Positions 27,163 to 37,241 of a stretch of DNA of 64,000 bases are shown piece after piece. Source of the DNA: Bradyrhizobium sp. 1(2017) (GTDB lineage Bacteria > Pseudomonadota > Alphaproteobacteria > Rhizobiales > Xanthobacteraceae). The stretch spans positions 62,001-126,000 of the forward strand of contig NZ_CP050022.2 of assembly GCF_011602485.2 (NCBI RefSeq), written 5' to 3'. Made by a program: the position numbers and the translations under genes. The notes beneath the pieces are model-generated. The model had not been told where the DNA came from. It did not search any database and saw only the letters and a program-made list of their open reading frames with translations. The stretch's first letter is position 1. Each line of letters opens with the position of its first letter.

Positions 27163-28679
27163 CAGAGCCCGTCACATTCTCCGTCGCGCTTCACAACGAG
27201 ACGGCCACCGCGCAATTGATGGCCGACCTCGCACTGCTGGTCGGCCCCGGCGACGTCATCACCCTCACCGGCGATCTCGGTGCCGGCAAGACCGCGGCCG
27301 CGCGCAGCCTGATCCGCTATCTCGCCGGCGACGATGCGCTGGAGGTGCCGAGCCCGACCTTCACGCTGGTGCAGGGCTACGAGCTGCCGCCCTTCCCCGT
27401 GCTGCATGCCGATCTCTACCGCGTCGAGGACGAACGCGAGCTCGAGGAGATCGGGCTGTCGCCGCTGCCGGACGCCACCCTCATCCTGATCGAGTGGCCG
27501 GAGCGCGCGCCGTCAGCGATGCCGCAAGACCGCATCGACATCGCGCTGACGCACCGGCCGGCGCTGGGCTCGAATGCACGGGCCGCCGACATCACCGGTC
27601 ATGGCAAAGCCGCAACCCAGGTCGCGCGCCTGAAGGCGCTGCGCGCATTCCTCGATGCCGCCGGTTTCATGGATGCGACGCGCAAGCGCATGCCGGGCGA
27701 CGCCTCGACCCGCTCCTATGCGCGGCTGCTGTGCGACGACGCGATCGTCATCCTCATGAACTTTCCGCAGCGGCCGGATGGTGCCGCGCTGTACAACGGC
27801 AAGTCCTACAGCGCCGCGGTGCATCTCGCCGAGAACGTCAAACCCTTCGTCGCCATCGACGAAGGCCTCCGCGCCCAAGGCATCTCGGCTCCCGCGATCC
27901 ACCATTCCGATCTCGACCATGGCTTCCTGATCACCGAGGATTTCGGCAGCGAAGGCGTGATCGAAGGTGACCCGCCGCGCCCGATTCCCGAGCGCTACGA
28001 GGCTGCGACCGACGTGCTGGCCACACTGCACGCCAGGACGCTGACGGAAACCCTGCCGCTGGCCGGCCAGAGCTACGACATCCCGGTCTTCGACACCGAG
28101 GCGCTGCTGATCGAGATCGGCCTGATGGCGGAATGGTATCTGCCCGATCGCAACGCGCCCCTGAGCGAAGCGGCGCGCGCGGAGTTTTTCGCGATGTGGC
28201 GCGAGCTGCTGAGAAAGCCGCTGGCGGCACCCAAGACGTGGGTCATCCGCGACTTCCACTCGCCCAACCTGATCTGGCTCGGGGATCGCGACGGCATCGA
28301 ACGCGTCGGCGTGATCGATTTCCAGGACACGGTGCTCGGCCCGCAATCCTACGACGTCGTCTCGCTGCTCCAGGACGCCCGCATCGACGTGCCTGAGACG
28401 ATCGAGTTGACCCTGCTGTCGCGCTACATCAAGGCGCGCCGCGCGAATGATTCCGGCTTCGACGCCGCCGGCTTCGCCGAGCTCTATGCCATCATGTCGG
28501 CGCAACGGAACACGCGCCTGCTCGGCACCTTTGCGCGGCTCAACCGCCGCGACGGCAAGCCGCATTACCTGCGCCACCAGCCGCGGATCTGGACCTATCT
28601 GCAGCGCTCGCTGGCGCATCCGGCGCTTGGCGCGCTACGCGACTGGTATCTCGCCAACGTCCCGCCGCCACACCCCTGA
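27159..28679 (+). CDS. TsaE ATPase fused to AmgK-type sugar kinase
   Basis: A 506-residue fusion. Residues 1-150 are TsaE, the ATPase of tRNA threonylcarbamoyladenosine synthesis. Walker A GDLGAGKT is at 38-45, with SPTF at 65-68, HADLYR at 83-88 and the IEWPER segment at 111-116. Residues 160-506 are an aminoglycoside-phosphotransferase-fold kinase with GDASTRSYARL near 180, IRDFHSPNLIWL (catalytic Asp and Asn) and GVIDFQDTVLGP. This part matches AmgK, the anomeric kinase for N-acetylmuramate/N-acetylglucosamine in the MurU cell-wall recycling route; murU follows two genes on. In many bacteria the two are separate adjacent genes. Confidence 0.88.
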   Translation: MTEPVTFSVALHNETATAQLMADLALLVGPGDVITLTGDLGAGKTAAARSLIRYLAGDDALEVPSPTFTLVQGYELPPFPVLHADLYRVEDERELEEIGLSPLPDATLILIEWPERAPSAMPQDRIDIALTHRPALGSNARAADITGHGKAATQVARLKALRAFLDAAGFMDATRKRMPGDASTRSYARLLCDDAIVILMNFPQRPDGAALYNGKSYSAAVHLAENVKPFVAIDEGLRAQGISAPAIHHSDLDHGFLITEDFGSEGVIEGDPPRPIPERYEAATDVLATLHARTLTETLPLAGQSYDIPVFDTEALLIEIGLMAEWYLPDRNAPLSEAARAEFFAMWRELLRKPLAAPKTWVIRDFHSPNLIWLGDRDGIERVGVIDFQDTVLGPQSYDVVSLLQDARIDVPETIELTLLSRYIKARRANDSGFDAAGFAELYAIMSAQRNTRLLGTFARLNRRDGKPHYLRHQPRIWTYLQRSLAHPALGALRDWYLANVPPPHP

Positions 28680-28767
28680 TCCTGATCCGATTTACCGGCC
28701 GTTAGCCAAGATGTCGCTATTCTGGCGGCGAGGAGCCGGATCATTACGGGGGCTGGAGCAAGGGCAG

Positions 28768-29085
28768 ATGACGGCGAAAGCGGATCAGCGCGGAAATAGC
28801 CGGGTGATTTTCGAGCGCGGGGTTCCGGCCCAGATGATGGGCATCGACGGCACGTGGCGGCGCGACTGCACCATGGAGGACGTCTCCGAGACCGGCGCCA
28901 AGCTGACCATCGACGGCTCGGTGGAAGGGCTCCATCTGAAGGAATTTTTTCTCCTGCTCTCGTCCACCGGACTTGCGTACCGGCGTTGCGAGCTGGCCTG
29001 GGTCAATGGCGACCAGATCGGCGTCAATTTCCTCAAGGTTGGCGACAAGAAGAAAAAGGCGCGCTCCACAGCCATTGGGGCGTGA
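28768..29085 (+). CDS. PilZ domain protein
   Basis: A 105-residue single-domain protein. The c-di-GMP binding signature is complete: RGNSR (Arg8 and Arg12, RxxxR) and DVSETG (Asp38, Ser40, Gly43, DxSxxG). A beta-barrel sequence follows, and the C-terminus is basic (DKKKKAR). The ATG at 28768 has AAGGG upstream; an in-frame ATG at 28711 would add 19 residues. It lies between the amgK fusion and murU, which links a c-di-GMP sensor to the peptidoglycan recycling genes by position only. Confidence 0.83.
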   Translation: MTAKADQRGNSRVIFERGVPAQMMGIDGTWRRDCTMEDVSETGAKLTIDGSVEGLHLKEFFLLLSSTGLAYRRCELAWVNGDQIGVNFLKVGDKKKKARSTAIGA

Positions 29086-29209
29086 GGGCAACACCCGTCG
29101 TACAACGGTCACGGCGGGCGATTAAGGCGGTTGGAGTGCGGTGCGGCAGGCCGATGCTCATGCTAGGATTGCCGCGAAAGCGAAATCAAGGGATCTGAGA
29201 AAGCGAAGG

Positions 29210-29932
29210 ATGTCCGTCAAACCGACCAAAGCCATGGTGCTTGCCGCAGGGTTCGGCCTGCGCATGCGTCCGCTGACGGACAAGATGCCGAAGCCGATGG
29301 TGCCGGTGGCGGGTCAACCGCTGCTCGACCACGTGCTCGACAAGCTCGGCCAGGCCGGCGTGACCGAGGCCGTGGTCAACGTGCATTACCTGCCGGACCA
29401 GATCATCGACCACACCGCGTCGCGCCAGCATCCGCGCGTGACCATCTCCGACGAACGCGACCAGGTGCTCGGCACCGGCGGCGGCGTGGTCAAGGCGCTG
29501 CCGCTGCTCGGCGATGCGCCGTTCTTCCACGTCAATTCCGACACGCTGTGGATCGACGGCGTGCGCTCGAACCTGACCCGGCTCGCTGAAAATTTCGATC
29601 CCGCGCGGATGGACATCCTGCTGCTGATGGCGCCGACCGCAACCAGCATCGGCTATGGCGGCCGTGGCGATTACGGCATGCTGCCCGACGGCGCCTTGCG
29701 CAAGCGCAAGGAAAAAGAGGTCGTTCCGTTCGTCTATGCCGGCGCGGCGATCATGTCGCCGTCGATCTTTGCCGATGCGCCCAAGGGCGAGTTCTCGCTG
29801 ACCAGGATGTTCGACCGCGCCAATGAGCAGGAGCGGCTGTTTGGCCTGCGCCTCGACGGCGTCTGGATGCATGTCGGCACGCCCGACGCGGTGCACGCCG
29901 CGGAAGAGGCGTTTCTGGAGAGCGTGGCGTAG
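29210..29932 (+). CDS. murU: nucleotidyltransferase, MurU type
   Basis: A 240-residue sugar-1-phosphate nucleotidyltransferase. The signature AMVLAAGFGLRMRPLTDKMP and the PKPMVPVAG segment bind the nucleotide, and HVNSDTLW carries a metal-binding Asp. MurU makes UDP-N-acetylmuramate from the 1-phosphate made by AmgK in cell-wall recycling, giving a route that bypasses the fosfomycin target MurA. The placement after the amgK fusion supports this over a mannose-1-phosphate role. The ATG at 29210 is used; upstream codons look non-coding. Confidence 0.85.
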   Translation: MSVKPTKAMVLAAGFGLRMRPLTDKMPKPMVPVAGQPLLDHVLDKLGQAGVTEAVVNVHYLPDQIIDHTASRQHPRVTISDERDQVLGTGGGVVKALPLLGDAPFFHVNSDTLWIDGVRSNLTRLAENFDPARMDILLLMAPTATSIGYGGRGDYGMLPDGALRKRKEKEVVPFVYAGAAIMSPSIFADAPKGEFSLTRMFDRANEQERLFGLRLDGVWMHVGTPDAVHAAEEAFLESVA

Positions 29933-29937
29933 GGCCT

Positions 29938-30084
29938 GCTCTCGTGTCCCAGGCGCGGTGCGGCACAAAGTGCCGCTCCGCAGAACCGGGACCCAGAAAG
30001 CAACACGGCAAGGCGCGGCGAGAGGGGCCCCGGCTCTGCAGCGCACCGCTGAAGGAGCGCTGCGCTGCGTCCGGGGCACGATAG
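29938..30084. repeat. dispersed GC-rich element, family A copy 2
   Basis: Two facing units lie between murU and addB. One begins CTCTCGTGTCCCAGGCGCGG and ends GAACCGGGACCC. The other begins CCCCGGCTCTGCAGCGC and ends CTGCGTCCGGGGCACGA. It is the inverted-pair form also seen at 39184-39336 and 60107-60279. The 246-base gap holds nothing else that is recognised. Confidence 0.7.
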
Positions 30085-30178
30085 CGGTCATGCGGCGAAC
30101 AGCGGGGACTACTCGCCCACACCCATGACCATTTGAGCCGGCCTCCCTATATTGCCCTGATCCCGAATCAGGCAGCTC

Positions 30179-33100
30179 ATGCGCGTCTTCAGCGTTCCCA
30201 TCTCAGTTCCGTTCCTGCGCACGGTCGTCACGAGCTTGCTCGACGGCCGGTTGGTCGACGGATTCGAGGCGCGCAAGGAACCGGCGCGGCTTGCGGATGC
30301 GACGCTGTATCTGCCGACCCGGCGCGCGATGCGCGTCGTCCGCGAAATCTTCCTCGACGAGATGAAGGCAGATGCCGTCGTGCTGCCGCGCATCGTCGCG
30401 CTCGGCGACATCGACGAGGACGAGCTCGCTTTCGCCGAGGAGGGCGAGCAGTTCTCGGGCGCGTCGCCGCTCGACATTCCGCCGCGGCTCGGCGAGCTCG
30501 AACGCCGCCTGACGCTGGCGCAGCTCGTCGCCGCCTGGGCCAAGGGTCCGGTGCTGTCGCCGCTGGTGGTCGGCGGTCCCGCCTCGACGCTGGCGCTGGC
30601 CGGCGACCTCGCGCGCCTGATCGACGACATGGTCACGCGCGGCGTCGACTGGAGCGCGCTCGATGGACTCGTGCCTGACAATCTCGACCGCTACTGGCAG
30701 CATTCGCTCGAATTCCTGCGCATCGCGCGCATCGCCTGGCCCGGCCATCTCGCCGAGATCAACCGGATCGAGCCGGCGGCCCGTCGCGATCTCCTGATCG
30801 CCGCGGAAGCGAGGCGCCTGACCGCGCATCCCCATGGTCCCGTGATCGCGGCCGGCTCGACCGGCTCGATGCCTGCCACGGCAAAATTCCTGCATGCGGT
30901 TGCATCGCTGCCGCATGGCGCGGTGGTGCTGCCGGGGCTCGATACCGATCTCGACGACGACGCCTGGCGAACCATCGGCGGTGTGCGCGATGCGCTCGGC
31001 AAATTCGCCGAACATCCGGCCTCGAACCATCCGCAATATGCCATGAATGCCCTGCTGGGTCGTCTTGGCATCAAGCGCAGCGACGTCGACATCCCTCAGC
31101 CGCCCGCTGAAGGGGGCCGCGACCTCCTCGCATCGGAAGCAATGCGGCCATCGGCCAAGACGGAAGTCTGGCACGACCGGCTGAAGCAGCCCGATGTCGC
31201 CGCGAAGATCGCCGCCGGCATGACGAACCTCGCCGTCGTCGAAGCTCCCAATCCCGAAATGGAAGCGCTCGCCATCGCCATCGCCATGCGCGAAGCGCGG
31301 CATCTCGACAAGTCGGCGGCGCTGGTGACACCCGACCGTGCGCTGGCGCGACGGGTGATGGCGGCGCTGACGCGATGGGATCTCGCCTTCGACGATTCCG
31401 GCGGCGACGTGCTGATGGAAACCCCGGCCGGCGTTTTTGCCCGCCTCACCGCGGAGGCCTCGACCAAGGGCCTTGAGCCGCCGACGCTGCTGGCGCTGCT
31501 GAAGCATCCGATGTGTCGGCTCGGCCGGCTGCCGGGCGCTTGGAAGGCGGCGATCGAGGGACTCGAGCTCGCGATCCTGCGCGGCACACGCCCGCCCACA
31601 GGCACGGCCGGCCTGCTCCGCGAGTTCAACCGCTTCCGCGACGAGCTGGCAAAGCTGTGGCGCGGCGAGACATCCGCGCTCCACAGGGCCGAGCCGCGTG
31701 CGCGTCTCAAGGCCGAGGACCTCGATCGCATCCAGTCGCTGATCGATGCCTTGCAAAAGGCATTGGCGCCGATCGAGGGCCTCGCGACATCTAAGCCATT
31801 TGACTTCGCCGAGCTCGCGCACCGGCATCGCGAGATCATGATCGAGCTGTCGCGCGACGAGCAGGGCCTTTCGCTCGCCTTCGAGGAGCGCGAAGGTCTG
31901 GCGCTCGCCAGCGCCTTCGACGATCTCCTGCGCGGCGGCACGACCAGCGGATTGATGGTGCCGCTGCCCGATTATCCCGACGTCTTCCAGACCGCGTTCA
32001 GTGATCGCGCGGTGCGGCGACGGGACAGACCGGGCGCGCGCCTGCAGATCTACGGCCCGCTCGAGTCTCGCCTGATGCAGGCCGACCGCATCATCGTCGG
32101 CGGCCTGATCGAGGGCGTCTGGCCACCGGCGCCGCGGATCGATCCCTGGCTCAGCCGGCCGATGCGGCACGAGCTCGGCCTCGACCTGCCGGAGCGTCGT
32201 ATCGGCCTGTCCGCACACGACTTCGCACAGCTGCTCGGTGGCGATGAGGTGATCCTCACCCATTCCGCCAAGGCCGGGGGCGCGCCCGCTGTCGCCTCGC
32301 GCTTCCTGCATCGGCTGGAGGCGGTTGCGGGCGACGAGCTCTGGAAGGCGGCCATTCGCGCCGGCGAAAAATACGTGCAGTTCGCGGGCGCGCTGGACCA
32401 GCCCGCCGAGGTCAAGCCGGTCAAGCAGCCCGAACCGCGGCCGCCGCGCGCGACACGACCGCTGAAAATGTCGGTCACCGCGATCGAGGATTGGCTGCGC
32501 GATCCCTACACGATCTACGCCAGGCACATCCTGCGGCTCGATGCGCTCGATCCCGTCGACATGCCGCTGTCCGCCGCCGACCGCGGCTCGGCCATCCACG
32601 ACGCGCTCGGCGAGTTCACCGAAACCTACGCCGCTCGCCTGCCCGACGATCCCGCGCGCGTGCTACGCACGATCGGCGAAAAGTATTTCGCCCCACTGAT
32701 GGAGCGCCCCGAGGCACGCGCGCTGTGGTGGCCACGCTTCCAGCGCATCGCCCGCTGGTTCGGCGAATGGGAGACCGCGCGGCGCGGTGCGATCGAGGCC
32801 GTCACGGCAGAGACGCACGGCGAGCTCTCGATCACGCTCGATCATCAGCGCAGCTTCCGTCTCTCCGCGCGCGCCGACCGCATCGAGCGCCGCCAGGGCG
32901 GCAGCTATGCGATCCTCGACTACAAGACCGGGCAGCCGCCGACCGGCAAGCAGGTCCGCATGGGCCTGTCGCCACAGCTCACGCTGGAAGCCGCGATCCT
33001 GCGCGAAGGCGGTTTTCCCGATATCGATGCCGGCGCGTCGGTGAGCCAACTCGTCTATGTCCGCCTCAGCGGTAACAATCCGCCGGGCGAGGAACGCATC

Positions 33101-33325
33101 CTCGAGCTCAAATACAAGCCAGGCGACGAACCGCAGCCGCCGGATACGGCGGCCGAAGAAGCGCGGGCAAAATTGGAAGCGCTGATCCGCGCCTTCGAGG
33201 ACGAGAATCAGCCCTATACCTCGCTGAACCTGCCGATGTGGACGAATCGCTACGGCGCCTATGACGATCTCGCCCGCATCAAGGAATGGTCGGCGGCCGG
33301 CGGATTGGGGATCGAGGAATGGTGA
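30179..33325 (+). CDS. addB: double-strand break repair protein AddB
   Basis: A 1048-residue partner of AddA in the helicase-nuclease that processes DNA double-strand ends for recombination. The N-terminal part has YLPTRRAMRVVREIF where helicases carry Walker A, but no GxGKT motif. This is usual for alphaproteobacterial AddB, whose helicase fold is inactive. The C-terminal RecB-type nuclease motif is intact: YAILDYKTGQPPTGKQ followed by QLTLEAAIL. MSVTAIEDWLRDPYTIYARH opens this domain. addA begins inside its stop region. Confidence 0.93.
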   Translation: MRVFSVPISVPFLRTVVTSLLDGRLVDGFEARKEPARLADATLYLPTRRAMRVVREIFLDEMKADAVVLPRIVALGDIDEDELAFAEEGEQFSGASPLDIPPRLGELERRLTLAQLVAAWAKGPVLSPLVVGGPASTLALAGDLARLIDDMVTRGVDWSALDGLVPDNLDRYWQHSLEFLRIARIAWPGHLAEINRIEPAARRDLLIAAEARRLTAHPHGPVIAAGSTGSMPATAKFLHAVASLPHGAVVLPGLDTDLDDDAWRTIGGVRDALGKFAEHPASNHPQYAMNALLGRLGIKRSDVDIPQPPAEGGRDLLASEAMRPSAKTEVWHDRLKQPDVAAKIAAGMTNLAVVEAPNPEMEALAIAIAMREARHLDKSAALVTPDRALARRVMAALTRWDLAFDDSGGDVLMETPAGVFARLTAEASTKGLEPPTLLALLKHPMCRLGRLPGAWKAAIEGLELAILRGTRPPTGTAGLLREFNRFRDELAKLWRGETSALHRAEPRARLKAEDLDRIQSLIDALQKALAPIEGLATSKPFDFAELAHRHREIMIELSRDEQGLSLAFEEREGLALASAFDDLLRGGTTSGLMVPLPDYPDVFQTAFSDRAVRRRDRPGARLQIYGPLESRLMQADRIIVGGLIEGVWPPAPRIDPWLSRPMRHELGLDLPERRIGLSAHDFAQLLGGDEVILTHSAKAGGAPAVASRFLHRLEAVAGDELWKAAIRAGEKYVQFAGALDQPAEVKPVKQPEPRPPRATRPLKMSVTAIEDWLRDPYTIYARHILRLDALDPVDMPLSAADRGSAIHDALGEFTETYAARLPDDPARVLRTIGEKYFAPLMERPEARALWWPRFQRIARWFGEWETARRGAIEAVTAETHGELSITLDHQRSFRLSARADRIERRQGGSYAILDYKTGQPPTGKQVRMGLSPQLTLEAAILREGGFPDIDAGASVSQLVYVRLSGNNPPGEERILELKYKPGDEPQPPDTAAEEARAKLEALIRAFEDENQPYTSLNLPMWTNRYGAYDDLARIKEWSAAGGLGIEEW

Positions 33326-36300
33326 AGGCGCCCCGCCCGATTCCCGACGAGGTGCGCGCGCGCCAGGCGCGTGCGTCCGATCCGACCGCCTCGGCCTTCG
33401 TGTCGGCCAATGCCGGCTCGGGCAAGACGCATGTGCTGGTGCAGCGGGTCATCCGTCTCTTGCTGTCGGGCGTGCCGCCGGAAAAGATCCTCTGCATCAC
33501 CTTCACCAAGGCCGCTGCCGCCAACATGGCCGAGCGGGTCTTCAGTACGCTCGGCCACTGGGTGACGCTGGACGACACCGCGCTTGATGCCGCCATCCGC
33601 GCCGTCGGGATCCCGCATCCCGGCGCAAAGCTGCGCCGTGACGCGCGAAAGCTGTTCGCCTGCGCGCTGGAGACGCCGGGCGGCTTGAAGGTGCAGACCA
33701 TTCACGCGCTCTGCACCCGCCTGCTGCAGCAGTTTCCGTTCGAGGCCAATGTCCCCGCGCGCTTCGCCGTGATCGACGAGCGCGACCAGACCGACATGAT
33801 GGAGCGCGCCAATTTGAAGGTGCTGCTGGAGGCCGCGCGCGACCCTGACAGCATCACCGGGCGCGCGCTGCTGACCGCCATGGCGAGCGCCGCCGACGTC
33901 ACGTTCAAGGAAGTCGTGCGCGAAGCCTGTCTGAGCCGCGACCATTTCATGGCCTGGACCGATGAGGCCGGCAACGCCGGGGCGGCGGCCGAGCAGATGG
34001 CGGCGGTGCTGGGTGTGGGCGCGGGCGACCGTATCGAGGATGTCGAGACGGAGATGCTCGACGGCCCATTCCTGCCGCGATCGCGCTGGGACGACATTGC
34101 CTTTGCGCTGGAGGATGGCAGCAAGTCCGACAAGGACCAGGCTGGCCGGCTGCGCGAGGCAAAGGTGTTTTCCGCTAGCGCGCAGGTCGATGCTTATCTC
34201 AGCGTCTTCCTCACCGACGACAAGCTGCCGCGCAAGGCGGTGCTGACAAAGAAGTTCTGCGATCACAACCCATCCGTCGCCCGCCTGTTCGAAGCAGAAG
34301 CGCAGCGCCTCGCAGCGCTGATCGAGAAGCGCCGCGCAGTGATCCTGCGCGACCGCACCGCCGCCCTGCTGCACATCGCGACCGCCGCTGCCGCGAATTA
34401 CCGCCGCGAGAAGCAGGAACGCGGGCTGCTCGACTATGACGATCTGATCGACAAGACGCTGGCGATGCTCGATCGCATCGCTTCGGGCTGGGTGCATTAC
34501 AAGCTCGACCGTGGCGTCGACCACGTCCTGATCGACGAGGCCCAGGACACCAGCCCGCGGCAATGGGACATCGTCGCGCACATCATCTCGGAGTTCACGG
34601 CCGGAGAAGGCGCGCGCGAAGGGTTGAACCGCACGGTCTTCGCGGTCGGCGACGAGAAGCAGTCGATCTTCTCGTTCCAGGGCGCGGCTCCCCATGAATT
34701 CGATGCGCGGCGGCGCGCGCTGCACCGGAAATTCACCGCAGCCGGGCTGAAATTCGATCCCGTCGCCTTCACCTATTCGTTCCGCTCGGGCGCAGCGATC
34801 TTGCATTCGGTCGACCACGTCTTCCGCGAGCCCCAGATCTACAAGAGCATCCATTCGGTCGAGATCGGCCACCCCCTGCACAATGCGCTTGCCGATGCGG
34901 GGCCGAGCGTGATCGAGCTGTGGGACTTGGCGGAAGCCGACGACCGGCAGGACATCGAAGGCTGGCGCGCGCCGTTCGACGGCGTCGCCGTCACCAGCCC
35001 CGAAGTGAAGCTCGCGCGCCGGATCCAGGCCGAGATCAAGCGGCTGGTCGAGAGCGGCACGCTGACCGGACACGAGGGCGAGCGCCGACCCCTGCGTTAT
35101 GGCGACATGCTGATTTTGGTGCGCCGGCGCGGCAACGCGTTCGACGCCGTGATCCAGGCGCTGAAGCACGCCGGCGTGCCGGTCGCCGGCGCTGACCGGC
35201 TGAAACTGACCGAGCACATCGCCATCATCGACCTGATGAACCTTGCCGACGCGCTGCTGCTGCCGCAGGACGATCTCGCGCTCGCGGTCGCACTGAAAAG
35301 CCCGCTGTTCGGGCTCGACGACGACGACCTGTTTCGATTGGCCCATGACCGCAAGGGCTCGCTGCGCCGCGCGCTCGGCGAGCATGCGGCTGGAAGCGAA
35401 AAGTTCGCCACGGCATTGCGGTGCCTGGAAGCCTGCGAGATGCGGGCGCGCGAGGAGACGCCGTTCGCGTTCTACGCCTGGCTGCTCGGCGGCGACGGCG
35501 GGCGCGCGCGCATCCTGCGCCGCCTCGGCCATGAGGCCAATGACGCGCTCGACGAATTCCTCGAGCTCGCGCTGAACTACGAGCGCAAGGCGCCGGCCTC
35601 GCTGCAGGGCTTCATGGCCTGGCTGCGCTCGGCCGACACCGAGGTGAAGCGCGACATGGAGATCTCGCGCGACGAGGTCCGGGTGATGACCGTGCACGGC
35701 GCCAAGGGCCTGGAGGCTTCGGTCGTGTTCATGGTCGACACCACCTCCTCGCCCGCGGACACGCAGCGACTGCGGCTGATCCATGTGCCCCGCGGCAATG
35801 GCGGCGAGGTCGTGGTCTGGGCCGGTCGCAAGGCCGACGATCCCAAGCCGGTCGCCGATGCCCGCAAGGCGATGCTCGAGGAGACCGAGGACGAATATCG
35901 CCGCCTGCTCTATGTCGCGATGACGCGTGCGGCCGACCGTCTGATCGTCGGCGGCTGCATGCCCGGCAACATGAAGACGGTGCGCAAGCTGAGCTGGTAC
36001 GATCTGGTCGACACCGGCCTTACAGGCTCGGGCCTGGACAAGCAGGTCATCGAGACGCCGCTCGGCAAGGTGACGCGATTCGCCCGGCCGGAAGATGTCG
36101 CGGCGCTCGGCACACCCGCGACGCCCGTCAACCAGACCGTCGCCCTGCCCGATTGGCTGCGCTCGCCGGCGCCGCGCGAGATCGCCGACGACGATATGGT
36201 GCGTCCTTCCGGCCAGCCTGCCGAGGAAGGGCGCGCGGTGCGATCGGGCGAATCGGTCCAGTCCCGCGCCCTCGCATTGCAACGCGGCACGCTGGTGCAC

Positions 36301-36828
36301 CGGCTGCTGCAATCCCTGCCCGATATCGCCAGCGAGCGCCGGCGGGAGGCCGCGCTCGGCTTCATGGCGCGCAACGCCGCGGACTGGCCGGAGGCCGACC
36401 GCAGTGCGCTGGCCGACAAGGTGCTGGCTTTGATCACCGAGCCGCGTTTCGCCCCGGTCTTCGCCACCGGCAGCCGGGCAGAGGTCGCCATCGTCGGCAA
36501 GCTCGACCGGCCCGGGCGGCCGCCCGCGCTGGTCTCAGGCCAGATCGACCGGCTGGTCGTTCGTCCCGACGAGGTCCTGATCGTGGATTTCAAGACCAAC
36601 CAGGCCGCGCCCAGGAGCGCGGCTGAAGCGCCCGCCGCCTATGTCCGGCAGCTCGCACTGTACCGGGCGGTGCTATCGCGGCTTTATCCCCAAAAGCCGG
36701 TCAGGGCTGTCCTGCTCTGGACCGAGGCCCTTGAATATATGGAGATTTCAGCCCCCGCGCTGGACGCGGCGCTGGCATCCGTCCATTGCGGCGTGAGCGT
36801 CCTTGACCCGGCAAGGAGCCGTTCATAG
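33319..36828 (+). CDS. addA: double-strand break repair helicase AddA
   Basis: A 1169-residue UvrD/RecB-like helicase-nuclease. Walker A is SANAGSGKTHVL (Lys36). Motif Ia is ITFTKAAAANM, motif II VLIDEAQDTSPRQW, motif V RVMTVHGAKGLEA, and motif VI LLYVAMTRAADRL. The C-terminal nuclease has VLIVDFKTNQ (Asp and Lys). With AddB it replaces RecBCD. The ATG at 33319 overlaps the addB stop by 7 bases, indicating translational coupling; the in-frame start at 33286 would lie well inside addB. Confidence 0.94.
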   Translation: MVKAPRPIPDEVRARQARASDPTASAFVSANAGSGKTHVLVQRVIRLLLSGVPPEKILCITFTKAAAANMAERVFSTLGHWVTLDDTALDAAIRAVGIPHPGAKLRRDARKLFACALETPGGLKVQTIHALCTRLLQQFPFEANVPARFAVIDERDQTDMMERANLKVLLEAARDPDSITGRALLTAMASAADVTFKEVVREACLSRDHFMAWTDEAGNAGAAAEQMAAVLGVGAGDRIEDVETEMLDGPFLPRSRWDDIAFALEDGSKSDKDQAGRLREAKVFSASAQVDAYLSVFLTDDKLPRKAVLTKKFCDHNPSVARLFEAEAQRLAALIEKRRAVILRDRTAALLHIATAAAANYRREKQERGLLDYDDLIDKTLAMLDRIASGWVHYKLDRGVDHVLIDEAQDTSPRQWDIVAHIISEFTAGEGAREGLNRTVFAVGDEKQSIFSFQGAAPHEFDARRRALHRKFTAAGLKFDPVAFTYSFRSGAAILHSVDHVFREPQIYKSIHSVEIGHPLHNALADAGPSVIELWDLAEADDRQDIEGWRAPFDGVAVTSPEVKLARRIQAEIKRLVESGTLTGHEGERRPLRYGDMLILVRRRGNAFDAVIQALKHAGVPVAGADRLKLTEHIAIIDLMNLADALLLPQDDLALAVALKSPLFGLDDDDLFRLAHDRKGSLRRALGEHAAGSEKFATALRCLEACEMRAREETPFAFYAWLLGGDGGRARILRRLGHEANDALDEFLELALNYERKAPASLQGFMAWLRSADTEVKRDMEISRDEVRVMTVHGAKGLEASVVFMVDTTSSPADTQRLRLIHVPRGNGGEVVVWAGRKADDPKPVADARKAMLEETEDEYRRLLYVAMTRAADRLIVGGCMPGNMKTVRKLSWYDLVDTGLTGSGLDKQVIETPLGKVTRFARPEDVAALGTPATPVNQTVALPDWLRSPAPREIADDDMVRPSGQPAEEGRAVRSGESVQSRALALQRGTLVHRLLQSLPDIASERRREAALGFMARNAADWPEADRSALADKVLALITEPRFAPVFATGSRAEVAIVGKLDRPGRPPALVSGQIDRLVVRPDEVLIVDFKTNQAAPRSAAEAPAAYVRQLALYRAVLSRLYPQKPVRAVLLWTEALEYMEISAPALDAALASVHCGVSVLDPARSRS

Positions 36829-36895
36829 GTTCACCTCATGATCCCGGGCGCGATTCCACGTCGCGCCGATTCTTTCAACCGAGTGAGGTACTCCA

Positions 36896-37216
36896 ATGGC
36901 CGTTAGCAAGGTTTCCGACGCCGATTTCGAAGCCGAAGTGCTCAAGGCGAACGGCCCCGTGGTCGTCGATTTCTGGGCCGAATGGTGCGGGCCTTGCCGC
37001 ATGATCGCCCCCGCCCTCGACGAGATCGCCGGTGCGATGGGCGACAAGGTCAAGATCGTGAAGCTCAACGTCGACGAGAGCCCGAAGACCGCGTCGAAGT
37101 ACGGCGTGATGTCGATCCCGACCCTGATGATCTTCAAGGGTGGCGAGATGGCCTCGCGCCAGGTCGGCGCTGCGCCGAAGGCGAAGCTGCAGCAGTGGAT
37201 CACGTCCGCGGTCTGA
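36896..37216 (+). CDS. trxA: thioredoxin
   Basis: A 106-residue thioredoxin with the active site WCGPC (Trp30, Cys31, Cys34), the cis-proline segment MSIPTLMIF and the partner DFWAEW. It reduces protein disulfides in the cytoplasm using thioredoxin reductase. It lies 67 bases after addA, the usual order in this group. A GC-rich hairpin follows at 37242-37264. Confidence 0.96.
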   Translation: MAVSKVSDADFEAEVLKANGPVVVDFWAEWCGPCRMIAPALDEIAGAMGDKVKIVKLNVDESPKTASKYGVMSIPTLMIFKGGEMASRQVGAAPKAKLQQWITSAV

Positions 37217-37241
37217 TTCTCGCTTCTGATTATTTTCGACG

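Noticed and set aside
28681..28767. Longer PilZ protein beginning upstream in the amgK end region
   Set aside because: The in-frame extension overlaps the kinase C-terminus in another frame and lacks PilZ homology. Only the ATG at 28711 remains a minor alternative.
30203..32599. A 798-codon open frame on the minus strand opposite addB
   Set aside because: Antisense shadow of addB for the same reason; no domain is visible.
33259..36312. A 1017-codon open frame on the minus strand opposite addA
   Set aside because: Composition is Arg/Ala/Gly/His-rich with no recognisable motif. It mirrors addA, whose helicase and nuclease motifs are complete. High GC removes stops from the antisense frame.
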